Below, piece after piece: positions 42,953-52,342 of a stretch of DNA of 64,000 nucleotides. A program made the translations under genes and the position numbers. Source of the stretch: Paenibacillus sp. FSL R7-0345 (GTDB lineage: Bacteria > Bacillota > Bacilli > Paenibacillales > Paenibacillaceae); NCBI RefSeq assembly GCF_038595055.1, contig NZ_CP152002.1, positions 2,152,501-2,216,500 on the forward strand. Reading direction: 5' to 3'. Positions within the stretch are counted from its first letter, which is position 1. Each line of letters starts with the position of its first letter. Under the pieces are notes generated by a model. The model did not search any database. It was not told where the DNA came from and saw only the letters and a list, made by a program, of their open reading frames with translations.

Positions 42953-44638
42953 TTACTCGCTGATCTCTTCAATAATCAGGCGGTAAGCGTTGGATCTTGC
43001 TTCACCTGAATAACGGCGGTCTTCAATGGTATACGTATACAGTGCTGTTGCATAGCCCTGGAGGGTATTGCCCATGTAATCGATATTGATTCTGACCCTG
43101 TAGGTCAGGTGGACCGTCTGTCCCGGCTCAAGAACACCGAGCGGTACAGCGCCGCTGTATGAATTGCCAGGTACCGTGACTGAGCTGATCGTTACAATAT
43201 CCGGTTCAATAACCGTGCCCTGCGGCACAATCCGGATTACGGTTACATCAGCAGGATAATTTCCGCTGTTCATTACATGGATATTGAACTCGGCAATGCT
43301 TCCATGTTCGACAATTGGCGGCTCACCGGTCATCTGAATGGTGATAATCGGGGCGTACAGCAGGGTAATCACGGTGTTGGACCGGGAATACTGTCTGACA
43401 TTCCGGCCGTCCGGCAGTGTATAGGTATATCCGGCACTCCCCTGGTTGCGGATTGCCGGCAGCTCACGGATATCGGTAGCGGCGGGTACAGACACGAGAA
43501 ACCCTACATGAACTATGGCTCCCGGTCTTAAGGTGCCAAGCGGAATGCCCTCCCCGGGACGGACACCCGGCCGGGGCACCCCGTTTACCTGTATGCTGTC
43601 CCAGATAAACAGGGTACCGGCGGGGATAGTATCGGCAAGAACGGCTTCAACAGCCAGGTTGCCGCTGTTGGTAACTGTAAATTCATAGCGCAGGTTATCG
43701 CCCGGAGTGGCACTGTGCCGGTCTACCTTAAGACTGACATTGATGCCTGCCTGCACAACGGCCACGTTTACTGTGTTGCTTTCCACCAATTCGGGATCCT
43801 CGTCGACGACGTAGGAGAGTGCCGCATTCGTTACAAGTACGGATTCCGGCGGGACTGTGCTGACCCGTACCCGGAAGGAGATTTCCGCAGCGGCGCTGGC
43901 GGCCAGGGTTCCCAGCGGAATGCCGGCAGCAGGGTCCGCTTCCGGTGAATAGACTCCGCCGGCGATTACGCTTCCGGGGATAAACACGGTCCCCTCCGGC
44001 ACAGGGATGACTGCAGAAACAGCGGCTAAAGGCCGTACCCCCTCGTTTCTCAGCAGGAGCGTGTAGGTGATCACATCTCCGATGAAGGAGGTCGGGGTGT
44101 TGACAGTAAGCAGAATGGAGAGCTGATAGGACAGCAGAGGTACTGTGACAATGTTCGAGCGGATTTCCCCCTGTATCATTCTGCCGCCCGCAGTAAGAAA
44201 GGAGTATTGGCCGGTTGCGGCATTCTGCAGCTCAAGTGACGGCGGAAGCGAAACGACGATCACCTGGAAGGCTACGGTAACCTGGCTTTGCGGGGCAACC
44301 GCATCAAGCGGAATGCCGCCTTCTGGAGATACACCGGGCAGCGGCACACCATCTCTTATGACGCTGTTGGCAATAAACGATACCCCTGCGGGAAGGGCAT
44401 CCATAACGGTAACCAGCGCAGGAAGATTGCCGCTGTTGCTTGCCGTGATGGTATAAACCAGTGTTTCCCCGAGGGAAACACTGGTTTTGTCTGCGCTTTT
44501 GGCCAGAGAGAGAACAGGACCTACAACCTGGGTATTGACGGTGTTGGAAAAAGTAATTCCGTCAATCCCCGCCGCTGAGCTGAACAGCACCATGGATTGA
44601 TTCGTCACGACGGGTTGCAGATTCGGTCCGGGTGTCAT
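42953..44638 (-). CDS. DUF11 repeat protein, downstream half of a split gene
   Basis: 561 residues. The first 40 (TPGPNLQPVVTNQ, LFSSAAGIDGITFSNTVNTQ) are the second half of a DUF11 repeat whose first half ends the upstream frame. Four more repeats of about 130 residues follow (starting VLSLAKSADKTSVSLGE, QLSILLTVNTPTSFIGD, GINVSLKVDRHSATPGD and IITIQMTGEPPIVEHGS); the last is the most divergent. The ATG overlaps the upstream stop as ATGA in the -1 frame, and only a weak AGGT lies before it, so translation depends on reinitiation or frameshifting, or the break is a mutation. No signal peptide, membrane anchor, LPXTG or SLH is present. The end, IIEEISE, looks like a natural terminus. Confidence 0.85.
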   Translation of the reverse strand: MTPGPNLQPVVTNQSMVLFSSAAGIDGITFSNTVNTQVVGPVLSLAKSADKTSVSLGETLVYTITASNSGNLPALVTVMDALPAGVSFIANSVIRDGVPLPGVSPEGGIPLDAVAPQSQVTVAFQVIVVSLPPSLELQNAATGQYSFLTAGGRMIQGEIRSNIVTVPLLSYQLSILLTVNTPTSFIGDVITYTLLLRNEGVRPLAAVSAVIPVPEGTVFIPGSVIAGGVYSPEADPAAGIPLGTLAASAAAEISFRVRVSTVPPESVLVTNAALSYVVDEDPELVESNTVNVAVVQAGINVSLKVDRHSATPGDNLRYEFTVTNSGNLAVEAVLADTIPAGTLFIWDSIQVNGVPRPGVRPGEGIPLGTLRPGAIVHVGFLVSVPAATDIRELPAIRNQGSAGYTYTLPDGRNVRQYSRSNTVITLLYAPIITIQMTGEPPIVEHGSIAEFNIHVMNSGNYPADVTVIRIVPQGTVIEPDIVTISSVTVPGNSYSGAVPLGVLEPGQTVHLTYRVRINIDYMGNTLQGYATALYTYTIEDRRYSGEARSNAYRLIIEEISE

Positions 44639-47600
44639 ATGGCGATTACCTGTACCTGGAAGGTTACGGTTGATGAAGCTCCGGCTGCAATCGTGCCGAT
44701 TACGATACCGGCCGCAGGGTTGGCAGTCGGGCGCTGAACGCCGTCAACGGCCACGCTTCCGATGACGAACTGGCTGCCTGCCGGAATCGGGTCGACCAGT
44801 ACAACATTATTGACCGCAACAATACCGTTGTTGGTGACAACGATTGTGTAATTGATGATGTCGCCGACCACCGCATCTATTGCCGGAGTACTCTTAACTG
44901 CTGTAACATCCGGAGAAGATACCGGAATCACAAGCACGTTGGACAGTGAGGAACCGGAAAGCAGACGTCCGTCCGGCGGAGTGAAGGTGAAGGTGGCCGC
45001 CGCCTGGTTGACGAGCTGCTGCGGTGAAGGCAGGGAGGCCACGGTTACCTGCAGCGTAACGGTTATGGTAACGCTGGCTCCGGCTGCAACCGTACCTACG
45101 GCGATTCCCGCCGTTGGATCTGCACCCGGCTGCGGTACGCCATTGATCAGAACGCTGTTTGGCACAAATACAGCGCCAGGAGGAATCGCGTCTGTTACAG
45201 TGACATTGGCCGGCAGGTTGCCTGTGTTGTTCACATTCAGGAAGTAAGTGACTGTATCGCCGACAGTGGCGTTAGCTGTATCTGCACTCTTAACGACATT
45301 GATGAACGGCTGGTATACCGGTGTAATCAGGTTGTTGGAATAGGATGCACCGGAGAATGCGCCGGAGGTGAAGCTTACCGAAGCCTGATTGTTCAGGACG
45401 GTACTTGCAGGCAGTGCGTTAACAAGGATATTGAAGGTAATGGTGGACGAAGCTCCCGGTGCAATCGTGCCGACTGCGATACCATTAGCCGGATTAGCTC
45501 CCGGTACCGGGGTACCGTCAACATTTACGCTGCCGGTGACAAAGGAAGCACCTGCAGGTATCGGGTCACTGAGCACGACGTTGTTGATCGGCGCGATCCC
45601 GTTATTGGTGACGACGACTGTGTATGGAACGGTATCACCGATGACGGCATCGATAACGGCAGTGCTTTTGACGACCGCAACGTTAGGTGAAGATACCGAA
45701 ATCAGATTAATGTTGGAGGCTGCAGTCTGGTTGAAGGTCCGGCCGTCAGGCAGCGTATAAGCCAGGGAGAGAATAGCCTGATTGCTCAGCTGCTGGCTTG
45801 GCGGCAGGGTATCGATCAACACAGAGAAGGTAACGGTCAGGGAAGCCCCTGCGGCAATGGTGCCGAGCGGAACACCGGTGGCCGGATCGCTGCCCGGAAC
45901 CGGCTGGCCGCCGACCAGGACACTGTTGGCTACAAGGACGGTACCGGCAGGAATCGTATCCGTCAAAGTGCCTGTGGCCGGATAATTGCCGGAATTATTA
46001 ACAGTAACAGTATAAGTAATGGTATCACCGACAGTTGCACTGGTGACGTTGGATGATTTAACGGCGGCGACAATCGGCTGATAAACCGGTGTAGTAACAA
46101 TATTGGAGAAGGCTGCATTGGCAAGCGCTCCGGAAGTGAAGCTGACGGAGGACTGATTGTTAAGCAGTCCGGTTGCCGGCAGTGAAGTTACGCTGACTGT
46201 AAAGGCAACTGTGACAGAAGTGCCGGGTGCAATGCTGCCGATATTCACGCCGGTAGATGGTGAGGCGCCCGGACGCGGCACGCCGTCCACCAGCACACTA
46301 CCAGTTGTAAAGGCAGTTCCCGCTGGAAGCGCATCTGTGAACACAACATTATTGACAGTGGCGATCCCGTTATTGGTCAAAACTACTGTATAAGTGATGG
46401 AATCTCCAACAGTCGTAGCGGTAGTAGCGGTACTCTTGACCACGCCCAGATTCGGGTTGGACACCGGAATGGTGAACGTATTCGACGTCGCCGACCCGCT
46501 GAGTGTCCGTCCGTCCGGTAAGGTGAAGGTATAAGCGGCTGTTCCCTGATTGACCAGAAGCTGCGGTGAAGGAAGAGAGGTAATAACAACCGAGAACTGT
46601 ACCACTACGGTTCCAGCGGCAGGAATAGTCCCGGCAGCAATTCCGGCAGCAGGATCAGCCTGCGGCAGCGGCAAGCCGTTAATCAGCACGCTGTTCGGTA
46701 CGAAGGTTGTGCCGGCAGGGATGTTATCGGTCACGGTCAGAGCGGCAGGATAGTTTCCGGTATTGTTTACAGTCAGTGAGTAGGTTACCGTATCGCCGAC
46801 TGTAGCATTGAGGGTGCTGGCACTTTTGACGACAGCAATATTTGGCTGAAAGACGGGCACAGCTACTGGATTTGACCAGGTTGAACCTGAGAATACCCCT
46901 GAGGTATAAGTTACAGTCGCCTGGTTATCAATTGAGGCGTCAGCCGGTACGGAGGTTACCCGTACATTGTAGGTAACCACTGCGACGAAACCGGCTGCCA
47001 GTGTACCGATGGCTATTCCAGTAGCCGGATTGGCATTTGGAAAAGGTACGCCGTTGACAGCCACACTGCCGGTTACAAAGGTGGTACCGTCAGGCGTAGG
47101 ATCATTAATCAGCACATTATTGACCGGATCGATCCCGTTGTTGGTAATCGTCACCGTGTACGGGATGGTGTCGCCGAGTGCGGCGGCGGTGAAGGTGGTG
47201 CTTTTTACTAAGGCAAGGTTTGGTGCAGATACAGCGATGGTTACGGTATTGGATACTGCTGTTCCGGTCAGCAGACGGCCGTCCGGCGGTGTGAAGGTGA
47301 AGGTGGAGCTGGCCTGGTTGACGAGCTGCTGCGGGTTCGGCAGGGAGACGATAAACACAGTGAAGCTGACCGTTACACTGGCTCCGGGAGCGACGGTGCC
47401 TACGGCGATCCCGGTGTCAGGGGCCGAACCCGGCTGCGGAAAGCCGCCGACAATGACACTGTTCGGATCAAAGGTGGTTCCTGCCGGGATATTGTCGGTC
47501 AGGGTTACGTTTGCTGCCAGATTACCGGTGTTGCTGACGACGACGGTATAAATAATCGTATCGCCGACGGTTGCGTTTAGATCATTTGCGCTTTTTACCA

Positions 47601-50600
47601 GCGAGATCTGCGGCTGTATGACCGGGGTGGTCGTTACATTGGAACTGGATGAACCGGAAAAGACCCCTGAGGTAAAGCTGACGGTTGACTGGTTATTAAT
47701 CTGTGAAGGAATCGGCATTGTAATCCTCACCTCGAATGTTACGGCAACTGTTGCCCCTGGGGCCAGACTGCCGATTGGAATGCCGGTGGACGGAACTGAT
47801 AGCGGCTGGGAGACGCCGCCTACAATTACGGTTCCGGGAATGAAGACTGCATTCTCAGGCAGAGGATCGCTGAGAATGATGTTATTGACAGCAGCAATAC
47901 CGGTGTTCGTCAGCACGGAGGTGAAGGTCAGGATGTCGCCTGTGACGGCGTCGATGGCATTGACGCTTTTGACAACATTGATATTGGGTGCGGAGACAGG
48001 AACAGCCAGCGTGTTCGAAACGGTGTTCCCTCCAAGCTGCCGGCCATCCGGCAGGGTGAAGGTATACGAGGCTGCTGCAGAGTTCAGCAGCTGCTGGTTC
48101 GGCGGCAGGGCTGTGACGGTGACAAGAAAGCTCACCGTGACGCTGTCGCCGGGGGCAAGCGGGCCGACCGGCACGCCGTTCACCAGATCATAGCCCGGCA
48201 GCGGTGTGCCGCCGACGATGACACTGTTCGGCTCAAAGGTGACCTGAGGCGGCAGGCTATCGGTCAGGTTCAGTGTAGCGGCGATATTGCCTGTGTTGCT
48301 GGCCATAATGGAGAAGGACAAGGAGCTGCCCACAGAAGCCTGGGCGGCATTTGCGCTTTTGACCAGACTGATTACGGGCGTAAAGACAGGTGTATTGATG
48401 GTACCGGACAACGCCGTACCGCTGAATGAGCCGGCGGTAAAGGACGCGCTGGCCCGGTTGCTAAGCTGTCCTGACGGCGGTACAGAGGTTGCATTGACCT
48501 GGAAGGTGACGACAACAGTAGCGCCTGCAGCGATGGTTCCCAGGTTGATGCCGGCACCGGGATTAGCCGAAGGCGCCGCAGTACCGTTAATAGTGGTGCT
48601 TCCGGCCACAAATGCCCCTCCGGCCGGAATCGGATCAGACAGGACGACATTGCTGACGGCGACACCGCTTGGATTGGAGAGAGAAACGGTATAGGTGATA
48701 TATTCTCCGACGGCAATGGCAGTCAGGCTGGCGCTTTTCAGCAGATTAATATTAGGCGCAGAGACCGGAATGCTTACCGTATTGGATACGCTTGTGCCGG
48801 CCAGGGAACGGCCGCTGGGCAGCTGATAGGTATAGCTGCTGCTGCCCTGGTCCGTTAATACCGCCGGTGACGGAAGTGACTGTACCGAAGTCAGAAAGGT
48901 TACCGTCACAGTAGCTCCCGGCGCTACAGATCCCAGCGGAATCCCGGTGAGCGGGGAATCCGACGGACGGACGACATTATTTACAATAACACTGCCGGGA
49001 ACAAAAGATGAGCCCGCTGGAATGTTATCACTTAGTGTAACAACTGCAGCAATGTTACCTGTATTTCTTACCTGCAGCGTGTAGAGGACATTGCCTCCGA
49101 CGGTAGCACTGGAGGGGCTGGCGCTTTTTACGATAGTGATCACCGGCTGGAAGACCGGGGTTGTTACAATATTGGACTGTGTAATGGCAGTGAACGCCCC
49201 GGAGCTGTAGGAGGCCGAGGAGCGGTTTGAGAGCTGGGCGCCTGCCGGGACTGAAGTAATGCTCACCTGAAAAGTGACAGTGACACTGGCGCCGGCGGCA
49301 ATGGTTCCGACCGTAATTCCTGAAGCCGGATCGGCAGCCGGCGGGGCTGTCCCGGCTACAACCACACTGCCCGGTACAAAGGTGCTGCCGGCAGGGATCG
49401 GATCGGACAGCACAACATTGCTGACGGCAGCAATGCCGTTGTTGCTGATGACCGAGGTATAGAGCAAGGTGTCTCCAACAGCAACATCAGGCAGGCTGGC
49501 GCTTTTGACAACGGCTACGTTAGGCAGGGTTACAGGTATAGTCAGTGTATTTGAAGCGGCAGAACCGGAAACGGTCCGGCCGTCAGGCACCAGGAAGGTG
49601 TAGGCAGCGGTTGCCTGGTCAACAAGCTGGGGCGGTGACGGCAGGCTGTTCACCACAACCCGGAACTGCACGGTTGAGCTTCCTCCGGCGGCAATGGTGC
49701 CGATCGGAATCCCGGTGGCCGGATTTCCGGCTACAGGCGTGCCGTTAACAGTGAAGCTGCCGGGGACATAGGTGCTGCCTGCCGGGATATTATCAGTCAG
49801 GGTAGTGGTTGCCCCGATATTCCCGGTATTAGAGATCTGTATCGTGTAGGTAATCTGATCGCCGACGGTGGCATTGGTGGTGTTGGCGCTTTTAACAAGT
49901 CCCAGTACGGGAGAGTATACCGGCAGCGTGTTCGTATTAGACGGAATAACACCGGATACAATCGGGCCGCCGGCCACACTTTGGAACGTAAACGCCGCAT
50001 TGGCGGCATTCGGAACAAACTGCGGGTTAGGCAGTGAAGTGACCCTCGCCTGATATGTAATGGTCACAGAGGTGCCGAGCGCAAGCGAGCCTAAGGGAAT
50101 ACCTGCTGTTATATCAAAAGTGGGCCTGGATACCCCGGCAACGACGACGCTTCCGGGAACAAAGGTCAGCCCGGGCGGCATAGTATCCGACAGCACAACA
50201 CTGGCGGCACTGGCTGTACCGGTATTGCTGACAGTTACAGTATAAGTTACGGTGTCACCGACAATCGTTCCCGTTACATTGGACCCTTTGGTCAGACTGA
50301 TTTTGGGAGCATTGATATCAATCTGCAGTGCATTTGCATTAACTACATAGGCATCACCTGAAGTTGTCAGCGTCAGCAGGGCGGAAGACTGGTTATTAAC
50401 CAGCCTGGCTGACACATCAACATTGGTGATATCCCAGCCCTGACGGCCGCCGATAATATTACTGCCCGGACTGCCGTTGGTCTGGTTGCGGTTGCCGAAG
50501 GTTCCGGTGGTATTCAGCGCGCCGGCATCATTGTTAATCTGTGAGGCAAAAAAGTTGTTGGCAAAGTTATTAGGCCCGGACAATGCCACCTGGGTAGCGG

Positions 50601-51345
50601 ATGTAGGGCCGAACAAAGCCTGGTCACCGGACCGGTTGGCATCCCCTTCCTGCGCGCTGAACAGAATACGTCCGCCGAGCGCCCCGGATACAGGGGTGGC
50701 AAAGCCGGTAATCGTAGTGACGACAGGAGCTGAAGTGGATTGGACCAGTACTGCTCCGGCGCGGAGAGACATGTTGCGGAAGGGCAGGTTCGGGTTCTGA
50801 TAGATAACGCCAAGCGTCCAGCCGGCATGATTGGCTGTCGAATCACCGGAGATGACAATGGTGCCGACTACCCCGCCAACAATGTAAGTCCCTGCTCCGC
50901 CTGCCTGAATGGTGCTGGTCACATTATTGGAACGCACATAAGCTGCAGCCCCGCCGCCCAGATCAACCGTATTATTGGTGGCCGGATCCGGAGACACACT
51001 GACCGTATTGCCGGCCGGTGTTGTCAGCGAAACCGGGTTATTGATGGCCGCGCTAAGATTGACGGAACCGTTAATATAGGAGCCGCCCCAGATCAGTTCA
51101 GCATACAGCACCGTACTTCCGGCGGGAATGGTCAGAATGGCTGCAGAGCTGTTGCTCTGATAAAGGCTGGTCGTTCCGGCAGGATAAGTACCAAAGACAG
51201 AGGCGGTATTAACTGTACTGAAGGCGCCTATACTGTCCTGTGTTCCGGGCACGCCTATAGTATCCGAACGGCTTAAGCCGAGCGTGTTGCCTGTAAACGT
51301 TATTGCACCTGTTGCATTGATTGTAGACCGGACGACTAGAGGAAT
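44635..51345 (-). CDS. Giant DUF11 repeat protein, upstream half of a split gene
   Basis: About 2236 residues. An N-terminal region of about 350 residues (GAITFTGNTLGLSRSD, AELIWGGSYINGS, GWTLGVIYQNP, IIGGRQGWDITNVDVSA) precedes fourteen full DUF11 repeats of 125-132 residues and half of a fifteenth. From repeat 2 on, two kinds alternate: A, with NTGN and PDGR (SLVKSANDLNATVGDTI type), and B, with NNGI, LSDPIPAG and FTSGxFSG. The two-repeat period suggests growth by duplication of A-B pairs. No signal peptide or wall anchor is seen, although DUF11 repeats are Ig-like surface-type folds. AAGGAGG is followed eight bases later by ATT, giving MPLVVRSTINATGA; the only GTG nearby lies inside the ribosome binding site, so an ATT start is likely. 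Confidence 0.85.
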   Translation of the reverse strand: MPLVVRSTINATGAITFTGNTLGLSRSDTIGVPGTQDSIGAFSTVNTASVFGTYPAGTTSLYQSNSSAAILTIPAGSTVLYAELIWGGSYINGSVNLSAAINNPVSLTTPAGNTVSVSPDPATNNTVDLGGGAAAYVRSNNVTSTIQAGGAGTYIVGGVVGTIVISGDSTANHAGWTLGVIYQNPNLPFRNMSLRAGAVLVQSTSAPVVTTITGFATPVSGALGGRILFSAQEGDANRSGDQALFGPTSATQVALSGPNNFANNFFASQINNDAGALNTTGTFGNRNQTNGSPGSNIIGGRQGWDITNVDVSARLVNNQSSALLTLTTSGDAYVVNANALQIDINAPKISLTKGSNVTGTIVGDTVTYTVTVSNTGTASAASVVLSDTMPPGLTFVPGSVVVAGVSRPTFDITAGIPLGSLALGTSVTITYQARVTSLPNPQFVPNAANAAFTFQSVAGGPIVSGVIPSNTNTLPVYSPVLGLVKSANTTNATVGDQITYTIQISNTGNIGATTTLTDNIPAGSTYVPGSFTVNGTPVAGNPATGIPIGTIAAGGSSTVQFRVVVNSLPSPPQLVDQATAAYTFLVPDGRTVSGSAASNTLTIPVTLPNVAVVKSASLPDVAVGDTLLYTSVISNNGIAAVSNVVLSDPIPAGSTFVPGSVVVAGTAPPAADPASGITVGTIAAGASVTVTFQVSITSVPAGAQLSNRSSASYSSGAFTAITQSNIVTTPVFQPVITIVKSASPSSATVGGNVLYTLQVRNTGNIAAVVTLSDNIPAGSSFVPGSVIVNNVVRPSDSPLTGIPLGSVAPGATVTVTFLTSVQSLPSPAVLTDQGSSSYTYQLPSGRSLAGTSVSNTVSIPVSAPNINLLKSASLTAIAVGEYITYTVSLSNPSGVAVSNVVLSDPIPAGGAFVAGSTTINGTAAPSANPGAGINLGTIAAGATVVVTFQVNATSVPPSGQLSNRASASFTAGSFSGTALSGTINTPVFTPVISLVKSANAAQASVGSSLSFSIMASNTGNIAATLNLTDSLPPQVTFEPNSVIVGGTPLPGYDLVNGVPVGPLAPGDSVTVSFLVTVTALPPNQQLLNSAAASYTFTLPDGRQLGGNTVSNTLAVPVSAPNINVVKSVNAIDAVTGDILTFTSVLTNTGIAAVNNIILSDPLPENAVFIPGTVIVGGVSQPLSVPSTGIPIGSLAPGATVAVTFEVRITMPIPSQINNQSTVSFTSGVFSGSSSSNVTTTPVIQPQISLVKSANDLNATVGDTIIYTVVVSNTGNLAANVTLTDNIPAGTTFDPNSVIVGGFPQPGSAPDTGIAVGTVAPGASVTVSFTVFIVSLPNPQQLVNQASSTFTFTPPDGRLLTGTAVSNTVTIAVSAPNLALVKSTTFTAAALGDTIPYTVTITNNGIDPVNNVLINDPTPDGTTFVTGSVAVNGVPFPNANPATGIAIGTLAAGFVAVVTYNVRVTSVPADASIDNQATVTYTSGVFSGSTWSNPVAVPVFQPNIAVVKSASTLNATVGDTVTYSLTVNNTGNYPAALTVTDNIPAGTTFVPNSVLINGLPLPQADPAAGIAAGTIPAAGTVVVQFSVVITSLPSPQLLVNQGTAAYTFTLPDGRTLSGSATSNTFTIPVSNPNLGVVKSTATTATTVGDSITYTVVLTNNGIATVNNVVFTDALPAGTAFTTGSVLVDGVPRPGASPSTGVNIGSIAPGTSVTVAFTVSVTSLPATGLLNNQSSVSFTSGALANAAFSNIVTTPVYQPIVAAVKSSNVTSATVGDTITYTVTVNNSGNYPATGTLTDTIPAGTVLVANSVLVGGQPVPGSDPATGVPLGTIAAGASLTVTFSVLIDTLPPSQQLSNQAILSLAYTLPDGRTFNQTAASNINLISVSSPNVAVVKSTAVIDAVIGDTVPYTVVVTNNGIAPINNVVLSDPIPAGASFVTGSVNVDGTPVPGANPANGIAVGTIAPGASSTITFNILVNALPASTVLNNQASVSFTSGAFSGASYSNNLITPVYQPFINVVKSADTANATVGDTVTYFLNVNNTGNLPANVTVTDAIPPGAVFVPNSVLINGVPQPGADPTAGIAVGTVAAGASVTITVTLQVTVASLPSPQQLVNQAAATFTFTPPDGRLLSGSSLSNVLVIPVSSPDVTAVKSTPAIDAVVGDIINYTIVVTNNGIVAVNNVVLVDPIPAGSQFVIGSVAVDGVQRPTANPAAGIVIGTIAAGASSTVTFQVQVIAI

Positions 51346-51533
51346 AATTTTCACCTCCTTTTAATGAAACTGCCCATAAGCTGAAACGAAAAAAAGCAGA
51401 CCGTCACCTGCAGAGACGATGTGCCATCTTTCTTGTGATATATTAGCCTATGAGGGAGTGAGAGGTTACTTGTTTGTCCATCAGCAACTTTTTTGAAATA
51501 TACAGGACAGTTTGCGTTACGGCGGCAGCAGTC

Positions 51534-52178
51534 CTACATCTGTTCTTCTCTAAGTCTGGCGAGGCGTCTGCGGTCCAGCAGAATATGCGGCTCCGGATAA
51601 GGGGTACGGCTCATCGCTTCCAGCTCGGCATAGGCGATCTCCTTCTTGACCACGACGAAATGGTACATAATTTCATGAACGACATTCGCCTGAAGCGTTT
51701 TGAGGATATCCAGCTCTTCCGTTTCATACAGCGACTGGTCAAAAGGATACTGGTAGAATAGCTCCATCCGGAGCAGCCGGTAATCAAACGGAGGTGCAGG
51801 AGACGGATAATCGGGCAATGCCGGCGAGAGCGTGCCAGCGGATGGCTGATAAAAGCTGCCTGTGAAATAACGCGGGGTATACTCATCGAACTTTTGCTTG
51901 AAAAAAGGATTGGAGCTGTGCGGATAGCTGTGCGCATAAGGAGCCAGGATGCAGACAACCGCCTTATGACAGCTGATCCGGTAAATTTCCGCCATAACCG
52001 CCATCAGATCGTCCACGTACGGCAGCACGCGGCTGGCCATGACGAATTCAGCGGTGTTGTCCGGCAGCGGAATCCCTTCATTAATATCACAGACGATATC
52101 CACTCCGGGGTACGGGGTCCGGTCGATTCCCAGATAACCTGATTCTTTGGCGGAGCCGCAGCCGATATCGATTTTCAA
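51534..52178 (-). CDS. Class I SAM-dependent methyltransferase-like protein
   Basis: 214 residues. TTG at 52178 is chosen as start: AAGGAG lies eight bases upstream and the protein begins directly with the SAM-binding strand and loop (MKIDIGCGSAKESGYLGID). Further motifs are VDIVCDINEGIPLPDNTAEFVMASRVLPYVDD (in parts IVCDINEGIPLPDN and MASRVLPYVDD), equivalent to motifs II-IV of small-molecule or sugar methyltransferases. The C-terminal half (FFKQKFDEYTPRYF, EIMYHFVVVKKEIAYAELEA) resembles predicted SAM methyltransferases with unknown substrate. It is upstream of the DUF11 gene on the same strand, separated by about 190 bases; a functional link is not shown. Confidence 0.82.
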   Translation of the reverse strand: MKIDIGCGSAKESGYLGIDRTPYPGVDIVCDINEGIPLPDNTAEFVMASRVLPYVDDLMAVMAEIYRISCHKAVVCILAPYAHSYPHSSNPFFKQKFDEYTPRYFTGSFYQPSAGTLSPALPDYPSPAPPFDYRLLRMELFYQYPFDQSLYETEELDILKTLQANVVHEIMYHFVVVKKEIAYAELEAMSRTPYPEPHILLDRRRLARLREEQM

Positions 52179-52342
52179 GGCAACCACTCCTTCGGGGGAT
52201 AAAATAAGGCTCTTCACTATAGTATTATTTCCGCAGGCTCCTGCTTCCGGTAGATGCCTATGGGCCGGGGAAGAAACCGGATTTCAGCCTTTTTCTTCCT
52301 ATTCATTTCAAAAAGACTTCAATATTAAAGGAGCGGATACAA

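Noticed and set aside
44635..51345. CRISPR-like or satellite interpretation of the repeated DNA
   Set aside because: The repetition is at protein level with a period of about 390 bases and diverged codons; it codes for DUF11 repeats and has no short identical repeats with spacers.
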